Positions 31,006 to 40,577 of a DNA stretch of 58,824 nt are shown here, piece after piece (the first letter of the stretch is position 1; every line of letters begins with the position of its first letter). Source of the stretch: Nemertoderma westbladi (Eukaryota > Xenacoelomorpha > Nemertodermatida > Nemertodermatidae). The stretch is taken from positions 1-58,824 of the forward strand of contig JAUCBJ010003222.1 of assembly GCA_032718475.1 (NCBI GenBank), read 5' to 3'. The notes beneath the pieces were generated by a model. That model was not told the DNA's origin and did no database searches. It was given only the letters and a program-made list of their open reading frames with translations. Made by a program: the position numbers and the translations under genes.

Positions 31006-31173
31006 GCAGTCAAATGTCGTGTCCTGGGGGTACCCCTGCTTTAGAATGTGTCATTGCCTGTGATGGGTCACCAAATGTAGGCCTAGTTTTGTGCTACATC
31101 CTCTTGGGAATTCTGTAATTTAGGAGTTAAGCACTTATCTTAGCATAGGCCTTTGGTGACTTAGTAATTTGTA

Positions 31174-31270
31174 GATCGAATGTAACATAGTTATAGGATC
31201 CAATGTAACATAATTGAGGTTACGTTCGATTCGTAAAAACTATGTTACGTTCGATCCTGATTACGTTCGG
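31174..31270 (+). promoter_or_regulatory. Clustered ATCGAAYGTAAC motifs upstream of the ORF
   Basis: An inverted pair of 19 bp with one mismatch (31174-31192 and 31238-31256) contains GATCGAATGTAACATAG. Three further copies of its core (ATCCAATGTAAC, GTTACGTTCGAT, TTACGTTCGGT) bring the count to five within ~100 bp, 140-240 bp upstream of the ATG. Such clustering suggests a binding site, perhaps for the transposase or a host regulator; this is inferred. Confidence 0.55.
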
Positions 31271-31411
31271 TCTGTCACCCCCACTCTTTATAGGCCTACC
31301 TACTGGTTGCAGTTCATTTCATATAATTTATACTATTGATACTTTGAATTCATTATATTGGATACTATATACAAAATTTAATCTAATTTAAACTCTTAGT
31401 ATATTTATCTA

Positions 31412-34400
31412 ATGGAGTCTGAAGAACAAGAAGATTTTAATTTTCTTACAACTAGAGCGAGTCAATACAGCAGGAAAGCAGCTACAGAAGTAGAAGTTTC
31501 TACATCAGCAGCATCTTCATCAAGTCGTCCTGTAAGAAAGCTGCAAGTGATAAAATGCCAGAACCATTATCAAAAGAAGGATTTGGGAAAGGATTGCTCT
31601 GAGTGCATTTACTTTCCCACATTAGAGTCTTTTCCAAATGGAAAGCTCCCAACTATAGCTCAAGTGATTGGTTTAACTTTGGTGGCAAAACATGATGAAC
31701 AAAACCAAGCTCTGAAGGTTGACGTTATTTTAGATGTTGTATCAAATATGATGCTCCAATGGATATATTGCAACATTTACACTGTAACACGAAAGTCTGT
31801 AAGAAACAAATTGGAATCTTTATTAAAGGAATACTACTATCTTAAGGACTATCCTGCAACTAAAAAGAAATATACTTACTGGCAAAGGTTCCAGGATTTT
31901 CAGGCAAAGTGCAAGGGTCTCTTTGACATCAAATGTGACAGTAGCAAAGAGAAATCACAGGGACTAATATGGGGTGTTATGATGACTGATGATGATCGGA
32001 AATTCTATGAAAATCAGTGTTTGATGCCACAAGTTGGGTACTGTTCTTCTTTTGTGAATAGGAAATGGGCAGTATCTAGTGAAAGGCATAATAGAGAAAG
32101 TCTTAGCAAGTTAAAGGCAAAGGAGAAATCAGAGATTGAAAAAGAGAAGTTAAATCCTATTGCATGGTCTGATATTGAAGGTGGAATTTTGAGTGAAAGT
32201 AATGATGAAGGTAGCTTAGATGAAGGTGAATGCTTCGAATTGGCAACACCTAAGAAAAGAAAGTATCAATTTGATGATGTTCTTGAATCAGAAAATGACC
32301 AGATTATGTCATTTAATTATAGACATATCCGTAATGGACCAAGATCGGTACGGCCAGAGGTTTATACATTGATGCATAAGTTGTCATCAGAATTTCATAT
32401 GAGCAAAGCTCAAATAGAAGGTTCAATTATCAATGTAGCCAATACCCTATTTGGTAGAAATTGGAAAGCTTACAGTAATGATGATGCAACAACTGTTGAT
32501 ACACTGCCAAATCTGAGCAACTTAAGAAGAACCGAGCCATACATAGAAGCAATGGCCCTTAGCACTATTGTTGAGGATATAATGGAAGATAGTAATATGA
32601 CATCAATTACATACTCGAGTGATGGGTCAAGCATGAGTGGAGTAGGTAAATATGTTGTGCAATCACTCACAATTAATGGTGTGCAGAGAGCACTACCAAC
32701 ACTTGGGATTTTTACAGAATCCAGAGAGAGTCTGAAGGATCTCGAAATTATTACCTTAAAGATACTTTCAGCAGCAGTAGGTCACAAATATTCTGAAAAA
32801 GATATACTTAAGAAGATTTCGTTTGTGATGACTGATAGCACTGCTCATAACCTAAATGTCATTGAAAGTGTTTGTGAGGAGTTAGATGTTGATACTGTAC
32901 CTGGAACACTCTTATGCAACATTCATCCATTGATGATGTTTCAGTCAAATATTAAACAGCTTTGTCAAGAAATACATGATTCGTTAGGACCACGTAAGAT
33001 TAATGAATGTTTTCTGGTTGATCTTGACATGCATCATGAGTCATTCATTATCAAAGCAATTAAGTGTCTTTCGCATTTTATCAATCGAGACTTTTCAGCA
33101 AAACCTTGGAATAGGCAAGGTCATTTTGATGAGTTCATCAAACCAAAGGTAAACATGTCATTGTGTCTAAAAGACCACCGATTTAATAGGATTAATGACT
33201 GTTGTCTAAGCTTGCTTTATCATCTTGATGACATTGCGAACTATCTTGATACATTCAAGAATATTATGAATAACATATCGATTCTAGACCGCAGCTTTGT
33301 TGAGATGGAAATACTCAAACCAATATTGTGTACAATTTCATTAGTTGGAATTCATATTACTCGTCCTTTCGAGCATCTCCTCATGGACACATCAACTACA
33401 TACTCAATGCTGTTAAAGTCATTTCCAAAGCTATTTGCTGATCTTACGGAAATCCCAGCCATCAGATTCAGTTCCACATCAGAACAAGTTTGCACATTTG
33501 TCTCAAGTGAAATTTTTAAGAAGTCATTACCAAATCAATGCTTGTTAGATAACCTCAATCAAATTGCTAAGTGTTACAGCAGAGAAATTGAAGATCTGTT
33601 AACATTACTACTTCATAAATTTGCAAAAGGTTTTGAAAGACAGAAGGGTGCAATTTTTGGATTTGGAGAAAATAAAGAAGCGGATACAGGCACAGTTCTA
33701 AAAATTGCAAGTGCTACAGAAGAAGAAGTAACTAAGCTCGATCAGACGATAATCCATAATGTTGGTGAGGAAAGAAGTGTTGGATTTGTCAACTATGAGA
33801 TTGGTATCAGGGGGAAACGCTGTCTGGAAGCTGCATCACGTAAGATGATATTAAATAAGGCCAGTGATCTGATAGCACAATGTAATCCTGCAGATTTAAG
33901 CAAATTTAGAAAGCAGTCACAAGAAATAAAGGAACATAAGCTCAATTGGAATGCACGTATGAGAGAACTTCAAAATATTGGATACACTGAAAAACAGGCT
34001 TTAAATACAAAGTTAGAGGAAACCAAATTAAATCTTCTGTCTTTTCTTAAGCACCAACAACCCATGGGACCATTTACTAACTCACAAGAGGTTAAAAACT
34101 TCATCAGTTGCTCGATTGATAATAAAGATGCAAATGATCGTCTATACAGGGAAGTTAAATATGCCAGGATTACTTCTTTATCCCTCCCAGAAAGTTCTTC
34201 CGTTTTTAGATTAAGGAAAGATGGCAAAAATCTGGGTACAAATCACTATGCAGACAATCTAATTCAGTATCTGGATCAGTCAAATAGTGCATCTACAATT
34301 AGTATGGCAGATCTGCATAATGTTTTAACAGGCTTGACAAACATGTCAAGTAAACCGTCATCAATAGGGCATATTGTAGAGAAAACTGTTGAAACATCTG

Positions 34401-34711
34401 GCATGAAGGTTGATATAGGAGACCATGTAATTGCATATTGGAGGGATGACAATGACCTGCAATTAAAATGGTACCTAGGTGTTGTTGAATGTCAACTTGG
34501 AGATGGGAAATTCCTAATTTCATATCTCAAGAAATCAGATAAAGATGGGTGCAGTTGGGTGTATCCAGAAGCAGCTGAGGTACTAGAAACATTGGAAGAA
34601 CAGATAATGATGACACAAATTGATGTGACCTACCACTGCACAACAAGAATAAGATGTAATGTCAGTGGTGTCTTGGTAAAAAAGCTCAATGAGCTTTTAG
34701 CAGAAATGTAA
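31412..34711 (+). CDS. Putative transposase, uncharacterised D-D-H / CxxH family
   Basis: 1,099 codons from ATG to TAA, no intron and no damage. Features in order: a possible zinc motif C49-x2-H52-x9-C62-x2-C65; a Glu-rich middle; a PKKRK nuclear signal (280-284); a core with SSDGSS (D404), FVMTDSTAHN (D475, H479) and CNIHP (C502, H505), the sequence of strands expected of an RNase-H-fold transposase; a long helical region (560-900) where the last acidic residue should lie; a Tudor/chromo-like end (about 1000-1065: GDHVIAYW, KWYLGVVE, WVYPEAAEV); and a conserved-looking tail (RIRCNVSGVLV). The role, cutting and inserting this element in the nucleus, is inferred from position. I recall similar unnamed proteins in invertebrate genomes but know no superfamily name. 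Confidence 0.8.
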   Translation: MESEEQEDFNFLTTRASQYSRKAATEVEVSTSAASSSSRPVRKLQVIKCQNHYQKKDLGKDCSECIYFPTLESFPNGKLPTIAQVIGLTLVAKHDEQNQALKVDVILDVVSNMMLQWIYCNIYTVTRKSVRNKLESLLKEYYYLKDYPATKKKYTYWQRFQDFQAKCKGLFDIKCDSSKEKSQGLIWGVMMTDDDRKFYENQCLMPQVGYCSSFVNRKWAVSSERHNRESLSKLKAKEKSEIEKEKLNPIAWSDIEGGILSESNDEGSLDEGECFELATPKKRKYQFDDVLESENDQIMSFNYRHIRNGPRSVRPEVYTLMHKLSSEFHMSKAQIEGSIINVANTLFGRNWKAYSNDDATTVDTLPNLSNLRRTEPYIEAMALSTIVEDIMEDSNMTSITYSSDGSSMSGVGKYVVQSLTINGVQRALPTLGIFTESRESLKDLEIITLKILSAAVGHKYSEKDILKKISFVMTDSTAHNLNVIESVCEELDVDTVPGTLLCNIHPLMMFQSNIKQLCQEIHDSLGPRKINECFLVDLDMHHESFIIKAIKCLSHFINRDFSAKPWNRQGHFDEFIKPKVNMSLCLKDHRFNRINDCCLSLLYHLDDIANYLDTFKNIMNNISILDRSFVEMEILKPILCTISLVGIHITRPFEHLLMDTSTTYSMLLKSFPKLFADLTEIPAIRFSSTSEQVCTFVSSEIFKKSLPNQCLLDNLNQIAKCYSREIEDLLTLLLHKFAKGFERQKGAIFGFGENKEADTGTVLKIASATEEEVTKLDQTIIHNVGEERSVGFVNYEIGIRGKRCLEAASRKMILNKASDLIAQCNPADLSKFRKQSQEIKEHKLNWNARMRELQNIGYTEKQALNTKLEETKLNLLSFLKHQQPMGPFTNSQEVKNFISCSIDNKDANDRLYREVKYARITSLSLPESSSVFRLRKDGKNLGTNHYADNLIQYLDQSNSASTISMADLHNVLTGLTNMSSKPSSIGHIVEKTVETSGMKVDIGDHVIAYWRDDNDLQLKWYLGVVECQLGDGKFLISYLKKSDKDGCSWVYPEAAEVLETLEEQIMMTQIDVTYHCTTRIRCNVSGVLVKKLNELLAEM

Positions 34712-35112
34712 CTCGAGAGTCAGGACTAATTACAACATAGATACATTTTATTATATCTACAAAGTACAAAACTTTAAAAATGTATTGCATTTTATACCTT
34801 ATACATGTTCATGTTCATCTTGTTTAGGAATGCCAACACAGCTTCTAAATTAGCGCACAAACATCATTTTATTAAATAGTGCTACCCGCTAAGATTATAG
34901 TGGACCATGATGACTGCCGTAAATAATGAGGTAATCACCGAAACTTTGATTGATAGGTAGGTATCCTAAAAAATGGATCCTACCAAATATTTGCACGTTT
35001 TTCATCACCAGTAGACTAATTAACATGTTTTGGACAGGTAGCCAACCCCTTAAAACCCTTTTCAAAAAATAACATCCCCCCCTAATGATAGGGGGATCCA
35101 CCCACTCCACTG

Positions 35113-35288
35113 GCGTCTGATTTTAATTTCAATAGGTAAGACATAACTTCTTGGTTTGTTGGTAGACGACCATTTGGAAGACTCACTGTCGTGAAATATC
35201 CTACTGTTCTCTCATTCAGTATTCTCAGGAGACCAGGCAATGTTAGACACATGTTCCTTACACATTATGAAATTAGACATTCTCTTCT
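35113..35288 (-). pseudogene. Transposase relic, N-terminal segment (copy 2)
   Basis: Same relic as 27700-27875 (YFTTVSLPNGRLPTNQEV), 22 bases from the right target copy of the transposon. Confidence 0.65.
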
Positions 35289-35579
35289 TTGGTGTCTTTC
35301 GACGATCTTCAAAAGCTTCATTGCCGATAATTATTAAGTCCTGCTTCTGGAATACAGATGATCTTGTAATTAAAGTATTCATCTCCTGCTGTGTAATGTA
35401 GGCCTATACCCCGTACTGACATATTATTCGGCCTCAAATACAGTAAACATTTCATATACAGATTGATACACTTGTTTTCTTATTTGGCTTAATATTCTTC
35501 TGTATTCTTCTGCTATTTTGCCATTATTATTAGTATTACCGTACTTTTCGATTATTTGCATTACTGTGATTATAAGATT

Positions 35580-35771
35580 ATGGTCAAGCAAATTCGTTGC
35601 AGCCATTGTGGGGGGAAGGTTGGTCCGGCCAACCATCGGAGGCCAACCTGTCCCCTCAGGAACATTCCAGAGGATGCTCCTCTACAGCCTCCTCCTGCTC
35701 CACCAACCCCTACTGCTCCTCTAGTAGTGCCGGTACTGGTGCAATCTCGGTCGTTTGCCGAGGTTGTGTGA
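35580..35771 (+). CDS. Short CxxC/proline-rich ORF (unit copy 2)
   Basis: Identical translation to the frame at 28167-28358 (MVKQIRCSHCGG ... SRSFAEVV), with the same TGA. Confidence 0.4.
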   Translation: MVKQIRCSHCGGKVGPANHRRPTCPLRNIPEDAPLQPPPAPPTPTAPLVVPVLVQSRSFAEVV

Positions 35772-36337
35772 CTTCCGGTACCGGTACGACCAACCATTCT
35801 CCGTGCTGCTGCCTCTCTAATAACCACCCAACCTCTCGTAACCAACTGCTCCACTCCACCCACCGCTCCTCTGCAGCCCTCTTCTGCTGCTCTTCTAATC
35901 CCTCTAGGAATTCGACTCGTCTCTTCTCCGCCGATTTCCCAATCTGCCCTCCACCACCGTCTCATAGCCCTCCCGCCAACGCTTCACTCCTCCTACCTTT
36001 GGACCCCTCCGCAACATTGCTCCTCAACCAGTACGTCCATAGTTTGTTATCCCTATACCTGCCCCTCGTCGCCGTTTTATGTCCCCTCCCCAACTGGCTC
36101 CTCTTCAATGTTTTGTCTCCCCTCCCCAACCCGCCCCCCGTTTCATCTCCTCCCCCCAACCTGCCCTCCGTTTCATCCCATCTCCCCAACCTGCCCACCG
36201 TTTTATCTCCTATCCCCAACCTGCCCCCCCCCCCCCCCCGTTTCATATCCTCTCCCCAACCTGCCCCCCTTTTAATCTCCTCTCCCCCACCATCCCCACA
36301 ACGTTGATTTATCTCCCCGCAATCCTCCCCCACCCCT

Positions 36338-37051
36338 ATGTCACCTGATTTTACCCCCCCAGTTTCCCCGATGATGACCACCCCACCGCCGTCATCATTC
36401 ATTACTGTCTCTCGCCGACGTCCCCTTCCTCAACTTTCTCCCCCCGCTTCTCCTTTCTCCCCAACCGCAGTTACTGTTTCTCCCGGTTCCCGCTTCTCTC
36501 CAATTGCTCCTCATCCATCTACTTCTCCACCTACTTCCCGCTCCTCAAAGACCCGCTCCCCAAAGACCCCCACCACCACCACCACCCGCCCTAAGAAGAC
36601 CCCTCGCCCTACTACACCAACCGCTACCACCACCACCCGCCCTAAGAAGACCCTTCTCCCTACTACACCAACCGCTACCACCACCACCCGCCCTAAGAAG
36701 ACCCCTTGCCCTACTACACCAACCGCTACCACCACCACCCGCCCTAAGAAGACCCTCGCCCTACTACACCAACCGCTACCACCACCACCCGCCCTAGGAA
36801 GACCACTCGCCCTACTACACCCACCACTACCTCACCTACCATCTACGACTCTGCAACTCCTTCACCGACCTTCCAACTCTCTCAGCTGTCATTCTCCTCC
36901 TCTCCTTCTACCTCGTGCTGCTCCGCCGGGGAGCCTCTCTATCTCCGTCGGCAGTGGCGCGCGAAGCGTCTTCATTCGGCCATGGGCGACGCCCATACAA
37001 GTGGTTAGTTTATTACTTTTATTTATAGTTTATCAATATTCTAGTAAATGA
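36338..37051 (+). CDS. Proline/threonine-rich repeat ORF (unit copy 2)
   Basis: Same 237-codon frame and same translation as 28929-29642; the single A/G difference at 36929 is silent or third-position. Low-complexity product, coding status unproven. Confidence 0.3.
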   Translation: MSPDFTPPVSPMMTTPPPSSFITVSRRRPLPQLSPPASPFSPTAVTVSPGSRFSPIAPHPSTSPPTSRSSKTRSPKTPTTTTTRPKKTPRPTTPTATTTTRPKKTLLPTTPTATTTTRPKKTPCPTTPTATTTTRPKKTLALLHQPLPPPPALGRPLALLHPPLPHLPSTTLQLLHRPSNSLSCHSPPLLLPRAAPPGSLSISVGSGARSVFIRPWATPIQVVSLLLLFIVYQYSSK

Positions 37052-37870
37052 AGTAGCTTAATTATTTGTGGTAGGAGAATTATTGAGGTGTTTGTTATTT
37101 GATAAATAATAATTTTTATTATTTATTTTATTTTTATTTATTTATTATGTCCTGATGGCTACAGCTGCTATTGAAAAGCGTAGATAATTTGTTTTGCCGC
37201 GATCCGGTGTTCCGAATATTGAAACTTTTTGGCTGTAGCTAGGTGCACAAAGGGTCCAGATATTCTCCTGGGATATCCACCCTCAGGCTGTCAACCATAG
37301 GGAGCCTTCGGGCCGCCTTTGGGCTAATTTGTGCACTGACCACTGCGGACGATCATAAGTTTGGGCAAAATCCTGACTTATATACGAAATTCTGCTTAAA
37401 GAAAACAAGCGTAATCACAAAGTCCGAAGTCACGGGACTGACTCCCTTAGTCAGGAACTTTCTTCTCAAAGTTTTGAGATAACAAACGCAAACCAATCAT
37501 AGCCGCTGTGAAGCGGTGTATCCTACGGACCGGAAACGTTAACCAGGAGCTATTTACTCTGCCCGACGTGGGTAAACCACAAGCGAAAACTCGTATACAG
37601 CCCAGCCTCTGCTGGGCCCCCCACGAACAAAAAGGGAACACCAAGAACCTTTCGGAAAGACCACATCATATAGAGACAAAGAGAGACTGATCTGAAACGT
37701 TATTATTATTATTTATTTTATTATTATTTATTATTAATTTTTGTTATTTGATAAATATGTGTTATTATTTTATTGAACGTCATGTTTATATATATTTATT
37801 TTTGTATAATTAATAATTGTTCTATCATTATATCTGAAATATATTACATTAATATAATGTATATATAATT

Positions 37871-38011
37871 AATTGCTTTAATAATAAAAGATTCATTTTT
37901 AAACTCTACATCAACTAGAAAACTATCTGCAATTTTCTTCTTACCAATGCAGTCATATATTTGTTGAAACAATGTTTTGAACTTAGTTTGAAACATCATG
38001 AGAGGATGCAT
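37871..38011 (-). pseudogene. Transposase relic, HPLMMF segment (third)
   Basis: Third copy of the relic described at 27497-27637, at the end of unit copy 2. Confidence 0.75.
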
Positions 38012-38073
38012 GTTATAAATGTAAAGATAGATCAACATCACATTGATGATAGGGGGATCCACCCACTCCACTG

Positions 38074-38249
38074 GCGTCTGATTTTAATTTCAATAGGTAA
38101 GACATAACTTCTTGGTTTGTTGGTAGACGACCATTTGGAAGACTCACTGTCGTGAAATATCCTACTGTTCTCTCATTCAGTATTCTCAGGAGACCAGGCA
38201 ATGTTAGACACATGTTCCTTACACATTATGAAATTAGACATTCTCTTCT
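38074..38249 (-). pseudogene. Transposase relic, N-terminal segment (copy 3)
   Basis: Same relic as 27700-27875. Here the junction to the HPLMMF relic of copy 2 is uninterrupted, which shows the empty insertion site. Confidence 0.65.
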
Positions 38250-38540
38250 TTGGTGTCTTTCGACGATCTTCAAAAGCTTCATTGCCGATAATTATTAAGT
38301 CCTGCTTCTGGAATACAGATGATCTTGTAATTAAAGTATTCATCTCCTGCTGTGTAATGTAGGCCTATACCCCGTACTGACATATTATTCGGCCTCAAAT
38401 ACAGTAAACATTTCATATACAGATTGATACACTTGTTTTCTTATTTGGCTTAATATTCTTCTGTATTCTTCTGCTATTTTGCCATTATTATTAGTATTAC
38501 CGTACTTTTCGATTATTTGCATTACTGTGATTATAAGATT

Positions 38541-38732
38541 ATGGTCAAGCAAATTCGTTGCAGCCATTGTGGGGGGAAGGTTGGTCCGGCCAACCATCGG
38601 AGGCCAACCTGTCCCCTCAGGAACATTCCAGAGGATGCTCCTCTACAGCCTCCTCCTGCTCCACCAATCCCTACTGCTCCTCTAGTAGTGCCGGTACTGG
38701 TGCAATCTCGGTCGTTTGCCGAGGTTGTGTGA
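38541..38732 (+). CDS. Short CxxC/proline-rich ORF (unit copy 3)
   Basis: Same frame as 28167-28358, with one Thr-to-Ile change in the Pro-rich tail. The companion proline/threonine ORF of this unit (from 39301) is cut short at 39528 by the internal duplication. Confidence 0.4.
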   Translation: MVKQIRCSHCGGKVGPANHRRPTCPLRNIPEDAPLQPPPAPPIPTAPLVVPVLVQSRSFAEVV

Positions 38733-40274
38733 CTTCCGGTACCGGTACGACCAACCATTCTCCGTGCTGCTGCCTCTCTAATAACCACCCAACCACTCGT
38801 AACCAACTGCTCCACTCCACCCACCGCTCCTCTGCAGCCCTCTTCTGCTGCTCTTCTAATCCCTCTAGGAATTCGACTCGTCTCTTCTCCGCCGATTTCC
38901 CAATCTGCCCTCCACCACCGTCTCATAGCCCTCCCGCCAACGCTTCACTCCTCCTACCTTTGGACCCCTCCGCAACATTGCTCCTCAACCAGTACGTCCA
39001 TAGTTTGTTATCCCTATACCTGCCCCTCGTCGCCGTTTTATGTCCCCTCCCCAACTGGCTCCTCTTCAATGTTTTGTCTCCCCTCCCCAACCCGCCCCCC
39101 GTTTCATCTCCTCCCCCCAACCTGCCCTCCATTTCATCCCATCTCCCCAACCTGCCCACCGTTTTATCTCCTATCCCCAACCTGCCCCCCCCCCCCCCCC
39201 CCGTTTCATATCCTCTCCCCAACCTGCCCCCCTTTTAATCTCCTCTCCCCCACCATCCCCACAACGTTGATTTATCTCCCCGCAATCCTCCCCCACCCCT
39301 ATGTCACCTGATTTTACCCCCCCAGTTTCCCCGATGATGACCACCCCACCGCCGTCATCATTCATTACTGTCTCTCGCCGACGTCCCCTAACTCAACTTT
39401 CTCCCCCCGCTTATCCTTTCTCCCCAACCGCAGTTAATGTTTCTCCCGGTTCCCGCTTCTCTCCAATTGCTCTTCGTCCATCTACTTCTCCACCTCCGTG
39501 CACATTCTCCATGCTGCTGCCCCTCTAATAACCACCCAACCTCTCGTAACCAACTGCTCCACTCCACCCACCGCTCCTCTGCAGCCCTCTTCTGCTGCTC
39601 TTCTAATCCCTCTAGGAATTCGACTCGTCTCTTCTCCGCCGATTTCCCAATCTGCCCTCCACCACCGTCTCATAGCCCCCCCCCCCCCCCCCGCCAACGC
39701 TTCACTCCTCCTACCGTTAGACCCCTCCGCAACATTGCTCCTCAACCAGTATGTCCACAGTTTGTTATCCCTATACCTGCCCCTCGTCGCCGTTTTATAT
39801 CCCTTCCCTAACTGGCTCCTCGTCAACGTTTTGTCTCCCCTCCCCAACCTGCCCCCTGTTCCATCTCCTCACCCCAACCTGCCCCCCATTTCATCCCATC
39901 TCCCCAACCTGCCCACCGTTTTATCTCTTATCCCCAACCTGCCCCCCGTTTCATATCCTCTCCCCAACCTGCCCCCCTTTTAATCTCCTCTCCCCAACCA
40001 TCCCCACGACGTCGATTTATCTCCCCGCAATCCTCCCCCACCCCTATGTCACCTGATTGTACCCCCCCCAGTTTCCCCGATGATGACCATCCCACCGCCG
40101 TCACCATTCATTACTGTCTCTTGCCGACGTCCCCTTCCTCAACTTTCTCCCCCGGCTTCTCCTTTCTCCCCAACCGCAGTTAATGTTTCTCCTGGTTCCC
40201 GCTTCTCTCCAATTGCTCCTCGTCCATCTACTTCTCCACCTTACCGTGTTAATTTACCGTGTTAATTCTCAATT

Positions 40275-40577
40275 TTGTTGCCGTTATCCCGACACCAGGG
40301 GGGAAAAACGCCGATGCTGGAGGCGAGCTCTTCCGCTACCAGCATCCCAGCTATACTGCAATTTGTACAGGACGAATGGGACGCAGATAAGCTGCGCACG
40401 TTTACCTTGCGGCAGCAGCTGCAGACAGCTCGCCAGGAGTTGAGCGACAGTAAGAACAAACACGACGCAGCCTGTTGTGTGAACGCTCGTCACTCGGAGG
40501 AAGCGGCGGCCGCTAGTCGTTTATTGGGGCCGAATCCATTACAAGAAGGAAATTCGCGTCGGAATCAATTCCGGTAA
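40275..40577 (+). pseudogene. PRPF19: PRP19-like coiled-coil fragment
   Basis: Codons 40326-40530 read SSATSIPAILQFVQDEWDA, TFTLRQQLQTARQELS and KHDAACCVNAR. These match the conserved segment of the splicing factor and E3 ligase PRP19 (known as PSATSIPAIL, LRQQLQT, HDAACRV) that forms the tetrameric coiled coil. The U-box before it and the WD40 repeats after it are absent. The residues after the match (HSEEAAAASRLL) diverge, and the frame ends at a TAA. A pyrimidine-rich stretch ending CACCAG lies just upstream at about 40270-40301 and could be an old splice acceptor. It is either a lone diverged exon or a captured fragment next to the tandem units. Confidence 0.65.

Larger units (their letters stand above)
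30644..35084 (+). mobile_element. 4.4-kb DNA transposon with 1,099-codon ORF, unplaced superfamily
   Basis: The element starts TAGGGGGAGATGTTA and its right end complement starts TAGGGGGGATGTTA, an imperfect TIR of about 14 bp. A shared TTGGCTACC word lies ~30-50 bp inside each end. The 7-bp duplication and the empty sites in neighbouring tandem units prove insertion. It carries one long ORF (31412-34711), 5' subterminal repeats (30735-31005) and clustered ATCGAATGTAAC-like motifs (31174-31270). The terminus and duplication length do not match a group I can name with confidence; P, Dada and some hAT elements have 6-8 bp duplications, but the protein does not look like those. It appears young and possibly active. 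Confidence 0.9.
35085..38052 (+). repeat. 2.96-kb tandem unit, copy 2
   Basis: The unit restarts at the right target copy (ATGATAG, 35085-35091) and runs 2,961 bp to the same word at 38046. It is nearly identical to copy 1: the poly-C tract near 36227 is shorter, and single substitutions occur at 36929 and near 37611. It has the same internal layout as copy 1. Confidence 0.9.
38046..40240 (+). repeat. Tandem unit, copy 3, truncated and internally duplicated
   Basis: It follows copy 2 without a gap and matches it to about 39480. There it jumps back: 39505-40240 repeats 38758-39480 with an offset of about 747 bp and more differences, including a new C run at 39677-39692. The unit's trailing 700 bp and the final relic are absent. 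It ends at about 40240 next to a short TTACCGTGTTAAT duplication. Confidence 0.85.
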
